Source: Andrena cerasifolii (taxonomy: Eukaryota; Arthropoda; Insecta; Hymenoptera; Andrenidae). Taken from it: 64,000 nt of DNA. Shown here piece by piece: positions 26,296 to 38,288 of this stretch. The position numbers were made by a program, and so were the translations under genes. Where the stretch lies: contig NC_135118.1 in the NCBI RefSeq assembly GCF_050908995.1, forward strand, positions 21,151,501 to 21,215,500, written 5' to 3'. Under the pieces are notes generated by a model. It did not search any database and was not told the DNA's origin. It worked only from the letters and a program-made list of their open reading frames with translations. Each line of letters opens with the position of its first letter. The stretch's first letter is position 1.

Positions 26296-28071
26296 CTTTG
26301 GGCCGCAGCTTACTTAGCCTATACCCAAATCTACCCCTGGGAACTTACGTGGGGAACAAGTATAGGATTGTGAAAATATTATTAACAAGTACATAATTAG
26401 TAGAGTCGGAGGGAATCATATTATCTGTCGGATGACCTACTACGCAGACAGGGGAGCATAAAGGTAAAACCCTCTAAATAATTGCAAAGGTTCCGAACGT
26501 TCGGGAGTATGGACAGGGCATAATTATAGTACAAAGTGCTAGGATGAGTTACAAAAGACCACAGAGAGTTCGTTTATTTACTGTGCAGCTGTGTTTTTAC
26601 CTGTCCAGTGGGATGGGCGAGCTCTCGAAATCGTGCTAACGAGAACGAAAAGTTAACTTGTTACCGAGGTTTAATGGTTATATGTGTATAACCGTGGTTA
26701 GGGAACATTCAATATTGTTCCTCCACTGCAATAACAGCCAATTACTTTAACAGTTTCTGTATTATACAAGGTTATCGTTCGAAATCAGTGTTATAAAGTG
26801 CTCACAGATTCGAAGACAATTTAAAGCAGAAGGAACTATAAAAAGACCGCGAAACTTAGATAATATTCCGTTAAAAAAAATATGAGAATTTATTATTCAG
26901 AAAGATTGCGAAACTACTTAGTGCATAGGAGAAATGTGATTTAGCTTCCATTTTCTGATTTGCAAATGAGCATTCTTTATGATAAAATTATTTAATCGGG
27001 GTCCCATTGTATTATATTTATCTTTAGAGATACATATACCTAGGTGATAAAGTAAGTCAAGTAGGATATTTATTTTCATGCTTGGTCACTCTTCTGATAC
27101 GCGTTTTTTAAGCGGCGGTGTTTAGCAACAAATTACCCACTGGACAGGTTAAATGTGCATGAAGCGGTTATGCCACCTTGTGACGCTCAAAACAGCACCA
27201 AATTTCTAGAATTTTTTTTATGATACTATGAGATTGAAAATTATTTCTATACCTCTTATGTTTAGGGCATGTATTAATGAATATATTATATAAATATTGC
27301 GCAGAAATATTGAAAAAAAATGGCCGAGCTATGTGTAATTCTGTCCTCATGATAATTAATTCAACACAAATCTCGAATGATCCAGAAATCAAACATGCCA
27401 GACTCCTTTTCACACAAGACACTTCTGTGGTCCTCAACTAATTTTGAATAATTTTTAATATATATATATAATAAACATAACGCTAAATTAACTAAAAAAA
27501 ATAGGAAGAAATAGATCTTTAAGTACAGTCACTCACATATTTGTCCAAGGAATATTGCAACATTGGTTCGACCGCATTATGAGTGTAGCCTTATTTATTG
27601 TATTAAAATTATAGCTACTTCATGAGATTTATTAATTCAGTCATCAAGCATTAAAAGCAAGATAGTGACTTTCGCAATTAGTTATTCTTCCTAATTTATG
27701 CGAACAAACTTCTGAGTCACTGTATACTGAAAATATTATTTGCAATATGTACTTTTACATATGTTATTTAATTTCTATCTCTACTATTTTATCCTTTCTG
27801 TTTTCCTATATGTGTTTATGTTTTTTATCTTCTTGCTATTCTTCTTAATCATCTACTGGTGCAATAAAGAATTAGCATTATTATTATTATTATTTCGTGA
27901 CCCCCAACAGTGTCTCGTGTGTAAAGTTTCTTGGAGTTACACGCCTCACCCCGCGCCTCAACTAAATCTTATTTTCAGCTCGACTGTATCTACCGTGTGT
28001 TACGTTTTCCGTTAATTTCGTAACATATACGTATTTAACGAAACTGCACGTTTTACCCTCGTCCACTTACC
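26296..28071. other. Intergenic or intron of the - strand gene
   Basis: AT-rich. Missing 3' exons of the - strand gene may lie here or further left; none could be fixed with splice sites and frame together. Short TA and ATT repeats occur at 27460 and 27880. Confidence 0.4.
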
Positions 28072-28222
28072 AGAACTTCCTCGAAACGATCGTAATTCTC
28101 GGGCCTCGTGTTCAGCAGGCTCTCGCCCACCGAATCCGTGGCATTGCTCATCTGGCAGGAGACGCGGCTCCCTAAAGCGCTGGATGCAATATGCAGCAAG
28201 GATAGCACTGCCAAGAGTCCGG
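28072..28222 (-). CDS. Secreted protein exon 2
   Basis: On the - strand the acceptor is TTTTTACATCTGCAG and the donor CTG|GTAAGT, both strong. It encodes the hydrophobic core of the signal peptide and about 32 residues of mature protein. A second open frame exists but gives no recognisable protein and would not fit exon 1. Confidence 0.6.
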
Positions 28223-31200
28223 CTGCAGATGTAAAAACAGAGCGGGATTAACAGGGAATATTTCTTTTACCCGGGAGCTATTTCGACGTTATTACTTAGT
28301 GACGAGCTACAGCGACCCGTCCGTGCGCGTATTAAATCTTTAATATGTATATTCACAGTACGAACCGTTAAAATATTAATGAGTAAAAATGGTTAACATT
28401 ATATTTAATATTAAATCTCGTATTATATTAGATCACTTTTCTCTTTCTCTTGCTATTTCAATTTTTTGTATCGTAGGTATTAAATTTTGCTCCGTTTAAA
28501 ACGGAAAAATATTCATGTCTGCAGGTTTCTTTTTCTCCTAAAAATAATCATATAATCATTTTTTAGGAGAAAAAGGAACCTGCAGACATGAATATTTTTC
28601 CAAAATTCTTTTACAGTTGTGTTTGGTTAATCATCAGACAACTATCCCGCACCCAGGCCAACTGAAAATTCAAATTTAAATTTTCGCCTGTATAGTATGA
28701 TTATGTAATCATTTTTAAGAGAAAAAGGAATCTGCAGACATGAATATTTTTCCAATTTTTTTTTACAATTGTGTTTGGTTAATCATCAGACAACTATCCC
28801 GCACCCAGGCCAACTGAAAATTAAAAATTAAATTTTCGCCTGTATAGTATGATTATGTAATCATTTTTAGGAGAAAAAGGAATCTGCAGACATGAATATT
28901 TTTCCATTTTTTTTTACAATTGTGTTTGGTTAATCATCAGACAACTATCCCGCACCCAGGCCAACTGAAAATTAAAAATTAAATTTTCGCCTGTATAGTA
29001 TGATTATGTAATCATTTTTAGGAGAAAAAGGAATCTGCAGACATGAATATTTTTCCATTTTTTTTTACAATTGTGTTTGGTTAATCATCAGACAACTATC
29101 CCGCACCCAGGCCAACTGAAAATTAAAAATTAAATTTTCGCCTGTATAGTATGATTATGTAATCATTTTTAGGAGAAAAAGGAATCTGCAGACATGAATA
29201 TTTTTCCATTTTTTTTTTACAATTGTGTTTGGTTAATCAACAGACCTATATCCCGCACCCAGGCCAACTGAAAATTCAAAATAAAATTTTCGCCTGTATA
29301 GTATGATTATGTAATCATTTTTAAGAGAAAAAGGAATCTGCAGACATGAATATTTTTCCAATTTTTTTTTACAATTGTGTTTGGTTAATCATCAGACAAC
29401 TATCCCGCACCCAGACCAACTGAAAATTCAAATTTAAATTTTCCCCTATATAGTATCGCTCCACCCTATTGCCTAATAGAGCAGCGAAACGAAACGCGAT
29501 GGTCTCGTTTCGGTCGGTCACTTGAAACGATCACGAGGACTTGACTGCCTCGAAACGCGTATACAAAGTGTATGTGTTTAAGTTATCCAGTTTGCCAAGT
29601 TACCCGCAACGTAGGACAACCAGAGGCTGTGCGGCTTCCATGCCAAAATGCAAGATAGTGGCAGATAAAGCAGCGCTCTCCGCCAACCCCTCGTTATCGC
29701 CAGGACTCCCGACCAGCAGCACGAACAAAGAGACTCGTCGTTCCTGAAACAAAATGCACGGTTTTATCGGGCTCCCATGACGTTCGGTTCAGGCAGCGGT
29801 GGATGTTTTTTCAAATTCTCCGAATTTATTGCTACACAGCTCTACTGGAACAAAGGGTCGATAGTTTTTTAATGGGATGGATATCGTACAAAAGTTATCA
29901 CCGACACGAAGTTGAACTATTGTTTCGTAGATACCACGAACCCCGAACGCCATATCGCTGCCGAAACGAATTTGGTTTGCGGTTTAACAACTACCCGGTG
30001 CGTTCACTTCGACTGATCCAAATTGGAGTGAAATTGGATTAACCAGAAATAGGACGTCGCGCAGAGTTTTTGTGGATGTTTGGAGCAGGAGACGAGGAAG
30101 CTTCCAAGAAAGTGTTCTCCTCTGCGTGGATCAGGTTTGATGAGGAAGCAGACAGAGTGATGCAGAGTTTAGGTGACGCGAGGAATGTTTTTGGGTTGAA
30201 GTGGAAATATTTGCGCTGCAGGATAGTGCTTGACTAGCAGGGCTCGGTTCGTTGCACCTGTTGAGGCTTTGTTAGGAGTAATAAGGTGTTTTAAAGTGGA
30301 AACGGGGATGTAGGTTTTAAATTGATCACGTGGCTGAGGGAAGTTGCACGCTGAACAAGCGATTTTGTACGTGTATGTATTGTTATCCAATAAGAAAGGC
30401 CTCAGTGCCAAAAGTCAATTTCAAGAAAATTATCTGTAAACGTTGCGAAGTTAGATATTTTTTATACGTAGTGAAGTTGTTGCGAAATTGTCTATAATAT
30501 TTAAAAATTTGATGTATCTCCTTTGTAGTTGCATTATTACAATCGGAATTAGGTAATAAATTAATCAGTGGAATTTATTTTGATTATAGCCCTCTCAGGC
30601 TCTTCTTGCATAAAATGGAGAAATGTAGAAAAAATGTTTTTTAATATTATTTTTTATTATTTACTTAATATTTGCATAATACTTGAAGAAATATAGTCAT
30701 AAAAATAGTCACAGATCGCGTCGTGTTCAGGTTGATGTATGTTTGGCTTAGATACGAGTTATAGTTGGCCAGCATCGATTCACAAAATTAAAAGATACGG
30801 GAATGAAATTTATAGGGCATATGTAGAAAAAAATTAGGAATCATGCAAAAAGGGCCTGAGTGTCCCGAGGCGGTTCTTGCATCCAATAGTACAATTGACT
30901 TGTAGCCATGTGGTCCGGATAATTCATAAAATACTAAGTAAATACTTATTTTGAATTGATTCTGGAAAATGTGGAATCCAGTGGCGACTAATACCTTAAT
31001 AGTCATTGCCTAAGTACTTATTTGTACCCACATTTCTGGACAGGATTGATAAAATTTTTTTTTAAGTAATATAATGGGACTTAATAATTAACTTAATTAT
31101 TGAGATATACACGATGATGAAGACAATGTTTATCTTGATGTACACAGGGAATCATTTTCTGCGAATTTTTTTCACGAATTAAATCGATTAAAGACATGCT

Positions 31201-34200
31201 CGTCGAAGAGTGCGTTTAAATCGTTCGCGAAGAGTTGATGTTATTTTTTTAAATTATTGTTAAATGCTGCACAGAATCATACGTTTTAGTCTTGCGTCGG
31301 GCAATATTCGAACTGACAGTTTTCAATTGCAGGCGATTTAACTGCATCGATTTGCAGCGCATCCATTGAAACGGAGATTACTATCCATTGGCATGAAAGT
31401 AAAGTGATTTGTCTACAGAACTTGTTAAAAATTGAAATTAACGAAGATCGGCAAGATTCGTGATACTTTCACACGAAATGTCATTGCATCAATACTGGTA
31501 TATATTATATTTTTATATATTACGAATAGTTGTAAATTTTTTAATTTAATCCGAAAAATCTGTGCCGTTATTGTAAAATATAAAACTTGTACTTTCTGGC
31601 ATTGCTGTGGGTAGTTTTAGCTTTCAAAGTATTGTAAATAAAAATTGAGCAAAAATATACAACACTTAGAATTTTGTAGATATTTCATTTTATTTAATAC
31701 CCGAATGTGAAATTATTTTCTGAATGTATTCGATATGGTAAAAACGCAATGCAAATAATTGTGTTGAGATTGGATTGGATGGTCTGACAAATATTATAAA
31801 TATTGTTGTAACGCATTACCCATTTGTATAATTTGTTTTACAACGCTTTTAATGGATTCATTAACCTTTCCAAGTTTATTTTTCCATGTCCGCGTATCGT
31901 GCATTTAATAAAGTTTACATGCCAGCTTGAATAAAAACCGCCGCAATGTTTAAAACGGCTAATAAAAACGAGTTAATTATAGTTCCTTAATTATACTTTT
32001 AATCCAGGCTTTCCAATGAAAGGAATGAAAAGAAGATTAAATAATACAAATTAAACGAAACTGAATTTTCTGTCGTACGTATTCCTAGCACGTTTGCTAA
32101 TCAGCTTTCGCGAAATGTTTTATTTTACTGTTAAAAAAAAATTGAATTTAGTACTGAAGCGCTAAAATATTCCATACAACTGTAAATTAAAAGAAGCTAC
32201 ATTGCACTTAAATTGTTAACGGCATTGGTGGATATTAAAAAATATCAGAATTTGAAAAAGCGATTTCGTTCATTCGTCGCGAAATGTTCATTATCAAACC
32301 CAACTGTTTTCAGAGGTTGTTTATTAGTTAATTTACGTTATGTTCCATATAGATCGTAGCATTTTGATGGCGCGCGTTGAAAATTGTATTCAAACATCCC
32401 TATAAAATAAAATAAAATAAAAATAATGAGAAAATAAAAATAACATAGATAATTGCAATGCATCACGGCCATCTCGTGTTGTAGTGAAACTAAGCGTGAA
32501 ACACATTCAACGATGCATTTGACGTTTAATTACTATTATTGGAAAGGAACAATTTGCAAGGGTTATACGTTGCGTGTTATAACTGTCTGACTTAATTATA
32601 GCCATTAATTATTACGAGATACATTTATCCAACGTCAAAATCAATTTACAATATCCCTTGTGAATTTGAATGCAATCACGTTTCAGAGGATCAAGCTCAG
32701 TCGCTTGTAAACATGAGAAAAAAATTTTGTAATAAATTTCTCTTATTTTTCTCATAAAATATTTATGATTTAAATTATAAGAATCATAGTGCAACAAATA
32801 GTCTATTCAAGTCATTTCTCCGTAGCACGTGAAGCTATTCCCGTTTCCCACATTTCTTTGTACAATAAAATACTTCATCGATATAACCATACATGGAACT
32901 GTATCCCTTTAGTACTGGTCCAAAGGAAGTGTACACTGTGAACGGTAACGAAACTAAACTAAGTTCCATTAGATAGATTGGGGGTAGTTACGCAGAAATG
33001 ACAAGATATGAGTTTCCAACTTTCTTTTCACCATATGATAATTTTCTCATACAAATAATTGCTAATACAAATTTGTCATAACAACAATAACACCATCTTC
33101 TTTATACCTATTCATATCAAACACACTTCTACTCAATTCTCTTAGAGCAGGCTTTCAATATTCTACTCAACCAGCCCCACAATTTAACAGAAATCCATAA
33201 AATTTCCAAATGAAAATACATTTTACACGCAGGTGTATACAACGCCACCACTCTATATTGGAATTTTTTTTGAAGAAGCAGAAGCGTATATTTCTACAGA
33301 ACTTTTCGCACTTAAAAGAGCAATATTTAAAGAACATTTGGTAATTTTTTCGTGGAAAAATATTTACGTTTATAATAAACTAACAACCGACATTCAAGAA
33401 GCATTTTTAAAAATTTGGTTTTCCGGTGAGCACTGCCATTCGGAACCAGATTATCCAAAATCAAAAAACAAAAAAGATTTCGTTAGTATATTAATGTATC
33501 CTCAGGTTGACGGAGAGAATTTTCCGAAATATTAATTTAAAACAAAATGGCGGCTATTTAAAATTGAAATCCTGATTTCTTCATGCAAAAATCACGCGGA
33601 AAAATCAGGATTTCAACTTTAAACAGCCGCTATTTTGTTTTAAATTAATATTTCGGAAAATTCCCTCCGTCAACCTGAGGATACATTAATATACAAACGA
33701 AATCTTTTTTATATTTTGATTTCAGATAATCTGGTTCCGAATGGCAGTGCTCACCGCAAAAGCAAATTTTTAAAAAGACTTCTTGGATGTGGGTAGTTAT
33801 TTCATTATAAACCTAAATATTTTGCAACGAAAAAATTACCAAATGTTCTTTAAATGTTGCTCTTTTAAATGCAAAAAGTTCTGTAAGAATATATGCTTCC
33901 ATTTTTTCAAAAAAAATTCACAAACATTCGCCTCTTCTCGGCCGCCTGACTAGGTATAACCCCTTAATAGCCGTGCACCAGGATTGTACCTATTACAAGT
34001 TACAAGCAGCCGCCGTGAGGAAGTCTTGTACAAGGACTGTCGTCAACAAACAGAAATCCCCCGTACACAGAAAAAGGTATCTCATTTCCATACGCCGCAA
34101 TAACAGGGCCGCCAGGGGTGAGGGTTCCGGCGACTCTCTCTCGTGGTGGTTCCTTTTGATATCCTCGACAAGGGTATAAACTCCCGAAACGAGTGGTGTC

Positions 34201-37200
34201 GGCTGGAGATAGATCGTCAGAAGTTCACTCGGCAATAAAATCGCTCTTCCTTCGGAACTCCTTCCACCGTATTCCGTCGGGCTGTTCTCCTCTGCCTTCC
34301 CAACGGGAGGAGAGGAACGGCAGACCCTCTGACTCGGGATTGCCGATGTCCTATCGTGTTCTTGCATATTTTCCATTCGTTCCCACTTTCCGTCGAACCA
34401 CTTTTTACCCGGCCGTCGAAGTTACGACCGAGCGGGAAAGAAATTGGGCCAAAGTGCGGAGGGGGTTAATTACCACCAGCAGTTTCCATCGCGCCTTTTC
34501 TTCCACATTTTTCCAACCCCGGCTTGTAAAGTTCCCGCTGGCCCCTCGGCGTTTTATAATTAATGTTATTGCTAGTAATTGTGAATTATTTCATTGAATT
34601 ATGTTTATTGTTGTGGAGTGTACTGTGTGTTAATGTTCTTTTTTTAGGGATTTCTGGGGGATTGCGAGGGAATTCTTGTTTCGAATAAAAGTAATTTGCG
34701 AGGGTAGTGAATTGTCGGTCATTATAAATTTTTTAACTGCGCAGGGTTTATTGAATTTTCAATTTCAATTGAATTGTATGTGTAATTCCGGGAATTTAAA
34801 AACGGGTTCTTGAGCCATTAAATGTTTTTAAAGGAACACTGGCGCTTAGAACAGCCATTAATTAAGCCAGTTCTGTGCATTTAAATCACAGTTACTGTCA
34901 ACCAATTCTATCACTCTCATATATGCATTGAAAAATATATAGATATTGTAGATGTACTTTATTGAGTGCATGACTTATTAACTATGTATACCTGACACAA
35001 ATCTGCACGAACAGTGTGATGGCCCACGTGATCTCGAGGAAGAAGATCAAACCAGACGCTACTCTGAAATGGAAACACAGAAAAATTCATATTTATCATT
35101 TCTACGACTTATCAATGCACTATTATAGAATACCAATTGTAACATTAAATTGTTACTAAAATCTGTTCGACAATTTCTATTAAATACTCGGAATTTTTTT
35201 TATTATTTTTCAAAAAAAAACTTTCAGTATGAATGTAGAGTATAAAACGCGATTATTAGAAGAAGATATCGTTGGCTTGTTAGTAAAACAGATCAGGTGC
35301 ATCATTCCATTCTAAAATCCTTAAGGTTTAGTGGAAGCAATTAAATAGTTTGTAAGATTTTTACAGCAATAGATTAATCTATAAAGACATCCATATGGGG
35401 GAAACCTTATGTCTTCTGCAATAGCTTTCGATTATTACCTGATTTACTGTAACAGATTAAACTTTAAATTTGCAATTCGCGAAGATTAGAAGATATGGCC
35501 GCGATCGGTTTCACCAATAAGCTAACGATAATTTCACGAAGTGATAAAAAAATCGTGATGCTTAAGTGAAATATCACTGCTTACTTCGTAAACTTCTTTT
35601 CATAATACACTTAATTTTTTTTTAGAAGAGCCAAAGTGCGTAGAAATATATTAAAATGTCAATGTAGAAACATATTACAATGTGAATTCACCTAATCCAA
35701 ACCTGATAAAATCTATACCCCAAAAGGGTCTAAAACGACCCCAGACGTGAAACTCAACAGGGAATAGTTCTACAATAAATAAAAACAAATTTAAAGCTAA
35801 GGAAAGAATACAACTTCTTAGAATACGACAATTTTATTATCTCAGAAATTAGAAATCTTTTTTAAATTGAGGAAAATAATGCTGATAATTTAATTATCCA
35901 AAGAATACATACTTTGTGACAGAATTTCCATGAACACAAAACGTTTCAATGTAAACAAAAAAAGATACAACTCTTTAGCAGTGGATTTTTCTCTGCAAAA
36001 AGTACGATTTACATCCCGATTGTGTTTCCTATTAAAATGTTACCTTAATCGTTAACTATGCGAGTATCGATAAAGGCGACGGTCAGTTGGAATTAAAAAA
36101 GAAGTCGTTCGAGTTCTGCCGCTGGTAAAAAGAGCAGCTGAGCAACGCGACAGCCTGTTAGACAGATATTTCGCAGTTAATTCTGCTTTATGGTCGTCCG
36201 TAAAACGTACCGCGAGAAGGGCACTTAATTCATCTCGCAAATAAGTCTATCCCCGTGAATTGCTCGCAGCTCCGTGATTCCCGTCGCTCGGTAAAGCCAG
36301 GGCCGTTGCAAAACTGCGCTGCAATGTTTTATACCTTTCACTGCGCATCGAGAATCGTTTATTTCAGACGGGTGCCGGCACAGTGAAACGGAACAGATGC
36401 GCACGTTTCGCCCGTGGAATTTCGCAAAATTTAAGAGCCGCGTTACCCGATTTCACGCGGCTTTGAAAGTGAAGCTGAAGCTCGAACGTTTCGCGCGATA
36501 TAGGATAGGGAGGGAAGCGTGAGCAACCGAGGAACGTTATCCTATTGATGGGCTTTGAAAGCGCTTCCAGTCACTTCGTACATATGATAAAAAATTCGAA
36601 TCGCTACGTGCATACATGAAAAAATTTCAGTCACTTCGCTTGCAGGCAGAAAATCCAAATTACTTCATAGTTACGGCAGAAGCTGCGAATCATTTCGTAC
36701 AAAGGACGAAGGAGTCGAGAGATTTCGGATATACAGTGGCTCGCATTAATATTCGGGCACTTTTTAAAATCGCATAACTTTTTTAGAATTGGTCCAAACA
36801 ACTTGAGTTTTTTTGAGAAGCTAGAAGGATTAGTTTGCTAACTGACGCGTTTCGTCGTTTTGAAAAAAAATGTATTTGGTTGGAATAGCGAAAAGAATAG
36901 TAAAGGTCGATTTTTAAACTTTTTTTGTTGTGAGCTTGTAATGAAAATTAAAAAAAAACCGTTTGTAAATTACAGTAAGTTGTATACGTGCCTAAAATTT
37001 CATCAAAATCGGTTAACGGTGCTCCGAGCTACAAACGTTTAAAGATCGCAGAATAAGGTCGAGAATCGCGAAAATTCCCGAAATCAGCGATTCTTTAAAA
37101 TCGACCTTTACTATTCTTTTCGCTATTCCAACCAAATACATTTTTTTTCAAAACGACGAAACGCGTCAGTTAGCAAACTAATCCTTCTAGCTTCTCAAAA

Positions 37201-38288
37201 AAACTCGAGTGGTTTGGACCAATTCTAAAAAAGTTATGCGATTTTAAAAAGTGTCCGAATATTAATGCGAGTCACTGTAGGTAAACAGATCAAAATCACT
37301 TCGAATGTTATTAGAGAAAGTCGAAAGATTTTGGATATAGGTAAAGAGATCCAAATCACTTCGAATGTTATCAGAGATCCTGAAAATTGAGACGAATATT
37401 TACAGTCCTCATTTTTTCCATCGTCATTTGACGATTCAAAGTATTTTGAAATATTTTTAAAGTATTTAATTCTAATCCCACGTAATTTTAATTCTAATCC
37501 CACGTGTTTATTATTCGTTCCTGCTGCGGAGGAAACAAAAGTCGTCTCAACAGTTTCGAGGTTCCTAAAGACTTTGCAAGTTCGGTAAAAAAATTTAAAG
37601 GTACAGCGAAACTTTTTACTGTCTACGTTTCAAATAATATTTTAAGTGATTCGAAGCGTTTTAAAAGCCAGCGATGTTAAAATGCTCGGGTTTTGGAAAA
37701 TACTAGACCAGTGTTGAGTGTCAAATCGAGTTGGTCACGAAATTCGTCTAACACGTCCGATCCATCGATTAGAGAACTGTCTGTACCACAGCTGACGTGC
37801 CTGCGCACGATATGCAGAATAGCTACGTTGCTAGTGACACGTATTATTAAACGAGTTTGGCAAAGTAGGTATTATTATATAAAGTACGTCAGACAAACAG
37901 CTGGCTCAATATTTGAGTAAATATAATTTTACACCGCATACATAAACTCAAGATCCTTCTATTTGCATGAGCTGTCTTTCTATTTGCATGGGAAAATAAA
38001 ATACTGGTCATTTCAATTTCAAAAACCGAAGGCTTCGATAAGAGTGCCAAGGCAGCAAAAAATCATTTATTATACCGAAAGATTTTATTCGTGGAATACC
38101 TGCATCGACACAAACCTATCATTAAATTCTTAGACACCGTATATTTCACGGAGGCCAGGGTTGTCGTTCGAATAATTAATCGGCACCCAAAATTAAAATT
38201 TTGTAATGCGAGTAAAAACGCTAAATGAAACTTATTACTTACTACCTGTCGTTTTCATGCTTTACTCGTTGTAGTAACAATAAGGATC
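28072..38288 (-). CDS. Secreted protein of unknown family, N-terminal part (two exons)
   Basis: Reading the - strand, a small exon (38288-38243) carries the start codon and the next exon (28222-28072) continues in frame. Together they give MKTTG, then GLLAVLSLLHIASSALG, a textbook signal peptide with cleavage expected after ALG, then SRVSCQMSNATDSVGE and RPENYDRFEKF. NAT is a possible N-glycosylation site. The phases agree (exit 1, entry with two bases), and both exons have good splice sites. The ~10-kb intron between them is full of transposons. The second exon leaves two bases (TG), so more exons must follow to the left of 28072; none was found. I do not recognise the family; a neuropeptide precursor, secreted enzyme or binding protein are all possible. 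Confidence 0.5.
28223..28504 (-). other. Intron of the secreted-protein gene
   Basis: AT-rich; nothing recognised up to the satellite array. Confidence 0.4.
28505..29455. repeat. ~151-bp tandem satellite with palindromic start
   Basis: Six copies lie head to tail; the marker TCTGCAGACATGAATA recurs at 28581 (as CCTGCAG), 28731, 28883, 29034, 29185 and 29337, giving spacings of 150-152. Copies 2-5 are nearly identical. At the left edge 28505-28550 is an inverted copy of the unit's start (GAAAAATATTCATGTCTGCA against TGCAGACATGAATATTTTTC), making a hairpin. Each unit also holds AATTGTGTTTGGTTAATCA. Confidence 0.9.
29456..33238. other. Intron of the secreted-protein gene, nothing recognised
   Basis: AT-rich with GC-richer patches at 29480-30130. 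Small open frames lack domains. An A-rich simple repeat lies near 32400-32450. Confidence 0.4.
33239..33967. mobile_element. Large fold-back element, ~330-bp arms, right end at TTAA
   Basis: The left arm (33239-33575) and right arm (33600-33945) are inverted copies with few differences, e.g. GAGCACTGCCATTCGGAACC on the left against GGTTCCGAATGGCAGTGCTC on the right. The loop is about 25 bp. The right arm extends to GCCTGACTAGGTATAACCCC followed by TTAA (33964); the matching left terminus is missing. It contains AAAATGGCGGCT at 33544. An open frame across the left arm is a by-product of the repeat. Confidence 0.85.
33968..36733. other. Intron of the secreted-protein gene
   Basis: GC-richer around 34000-34560 and 36040-36720, without a supported exon. 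A possible 72-nt exon at 34992-35063 on the - strand was considered and rejected because its frame does not fit. Confidence 0.35.
36734..37277. mobile_element. Tc1/mariner-type fold-back element (544 bp)
   Basis: TA|CAGTGGCTCGCATTAATAT on the left and the exact inverted form, up to GCGAGTCACTG|TA, on the right. Arms of about 240 bp are close to identical. The interior arm sequence (AGAAGCTAGAAGGATTAGTT, CATCAAAATCGGTTAAC) is the same family as 5694 and 48093, but the outermost ~25 bases differ. No coding capacity. Confidence 0.9.
37278..38242 (-). other. Intron of the secreted-protein gene, nothing recognised
   Basis: Short direct repeats near 37280-37380 (AGATCAAAATCACTTCGAAT and a near copy 60 bp on) are the only structure seen. 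Confidence 0.4.
38243..38288 (-). CDS. Secreted protein exon 1 with start codon
   Basis: On the - strand the acceptor TTTTCTGCTTTTCAG precedes 30 untranslated bases, then ATG (38258-38256) and MKTTG, leaving one base. The donor is either GTA or, three bases on, the stronger GTAAGT, so MKTTA.. and MKTTGT.. are both possible. The acceptor implies a non-coding exon further right. Confidence 0.45.

Noticed and set aside
26608..26650. Possible 42-nt - strand exon after TTCGTTCTCGTTAG acceptor
   Set aside because: The phase would fit the secreted-protein gene, but donor and length are weak and the peptide has no features; short fits like this arise by chance.
33233..33535. 100-codon + strand open frame
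   Set aside because: It lies wholly in the left arm of a fold-back element and has an inverted counterpart in the right arm; no known domain.
33993..34597. Overlapping long open frames on both strands
   Set aside because: GC-rich region lacking stops in several frames; no recognisable motif, signal peptide or splice sites.
34992..35063. 72-nt - strand candidate exon with TTTCAG acceptor, CAG|GTATAC donor and a hydrophobic frame (LIFFLEITWAITLFVQICV)
   Set aside because: If placed between the two secreted-protein exons, the required phase runs into TAG at once. It may belong to another transcript, but nothing else supports it.
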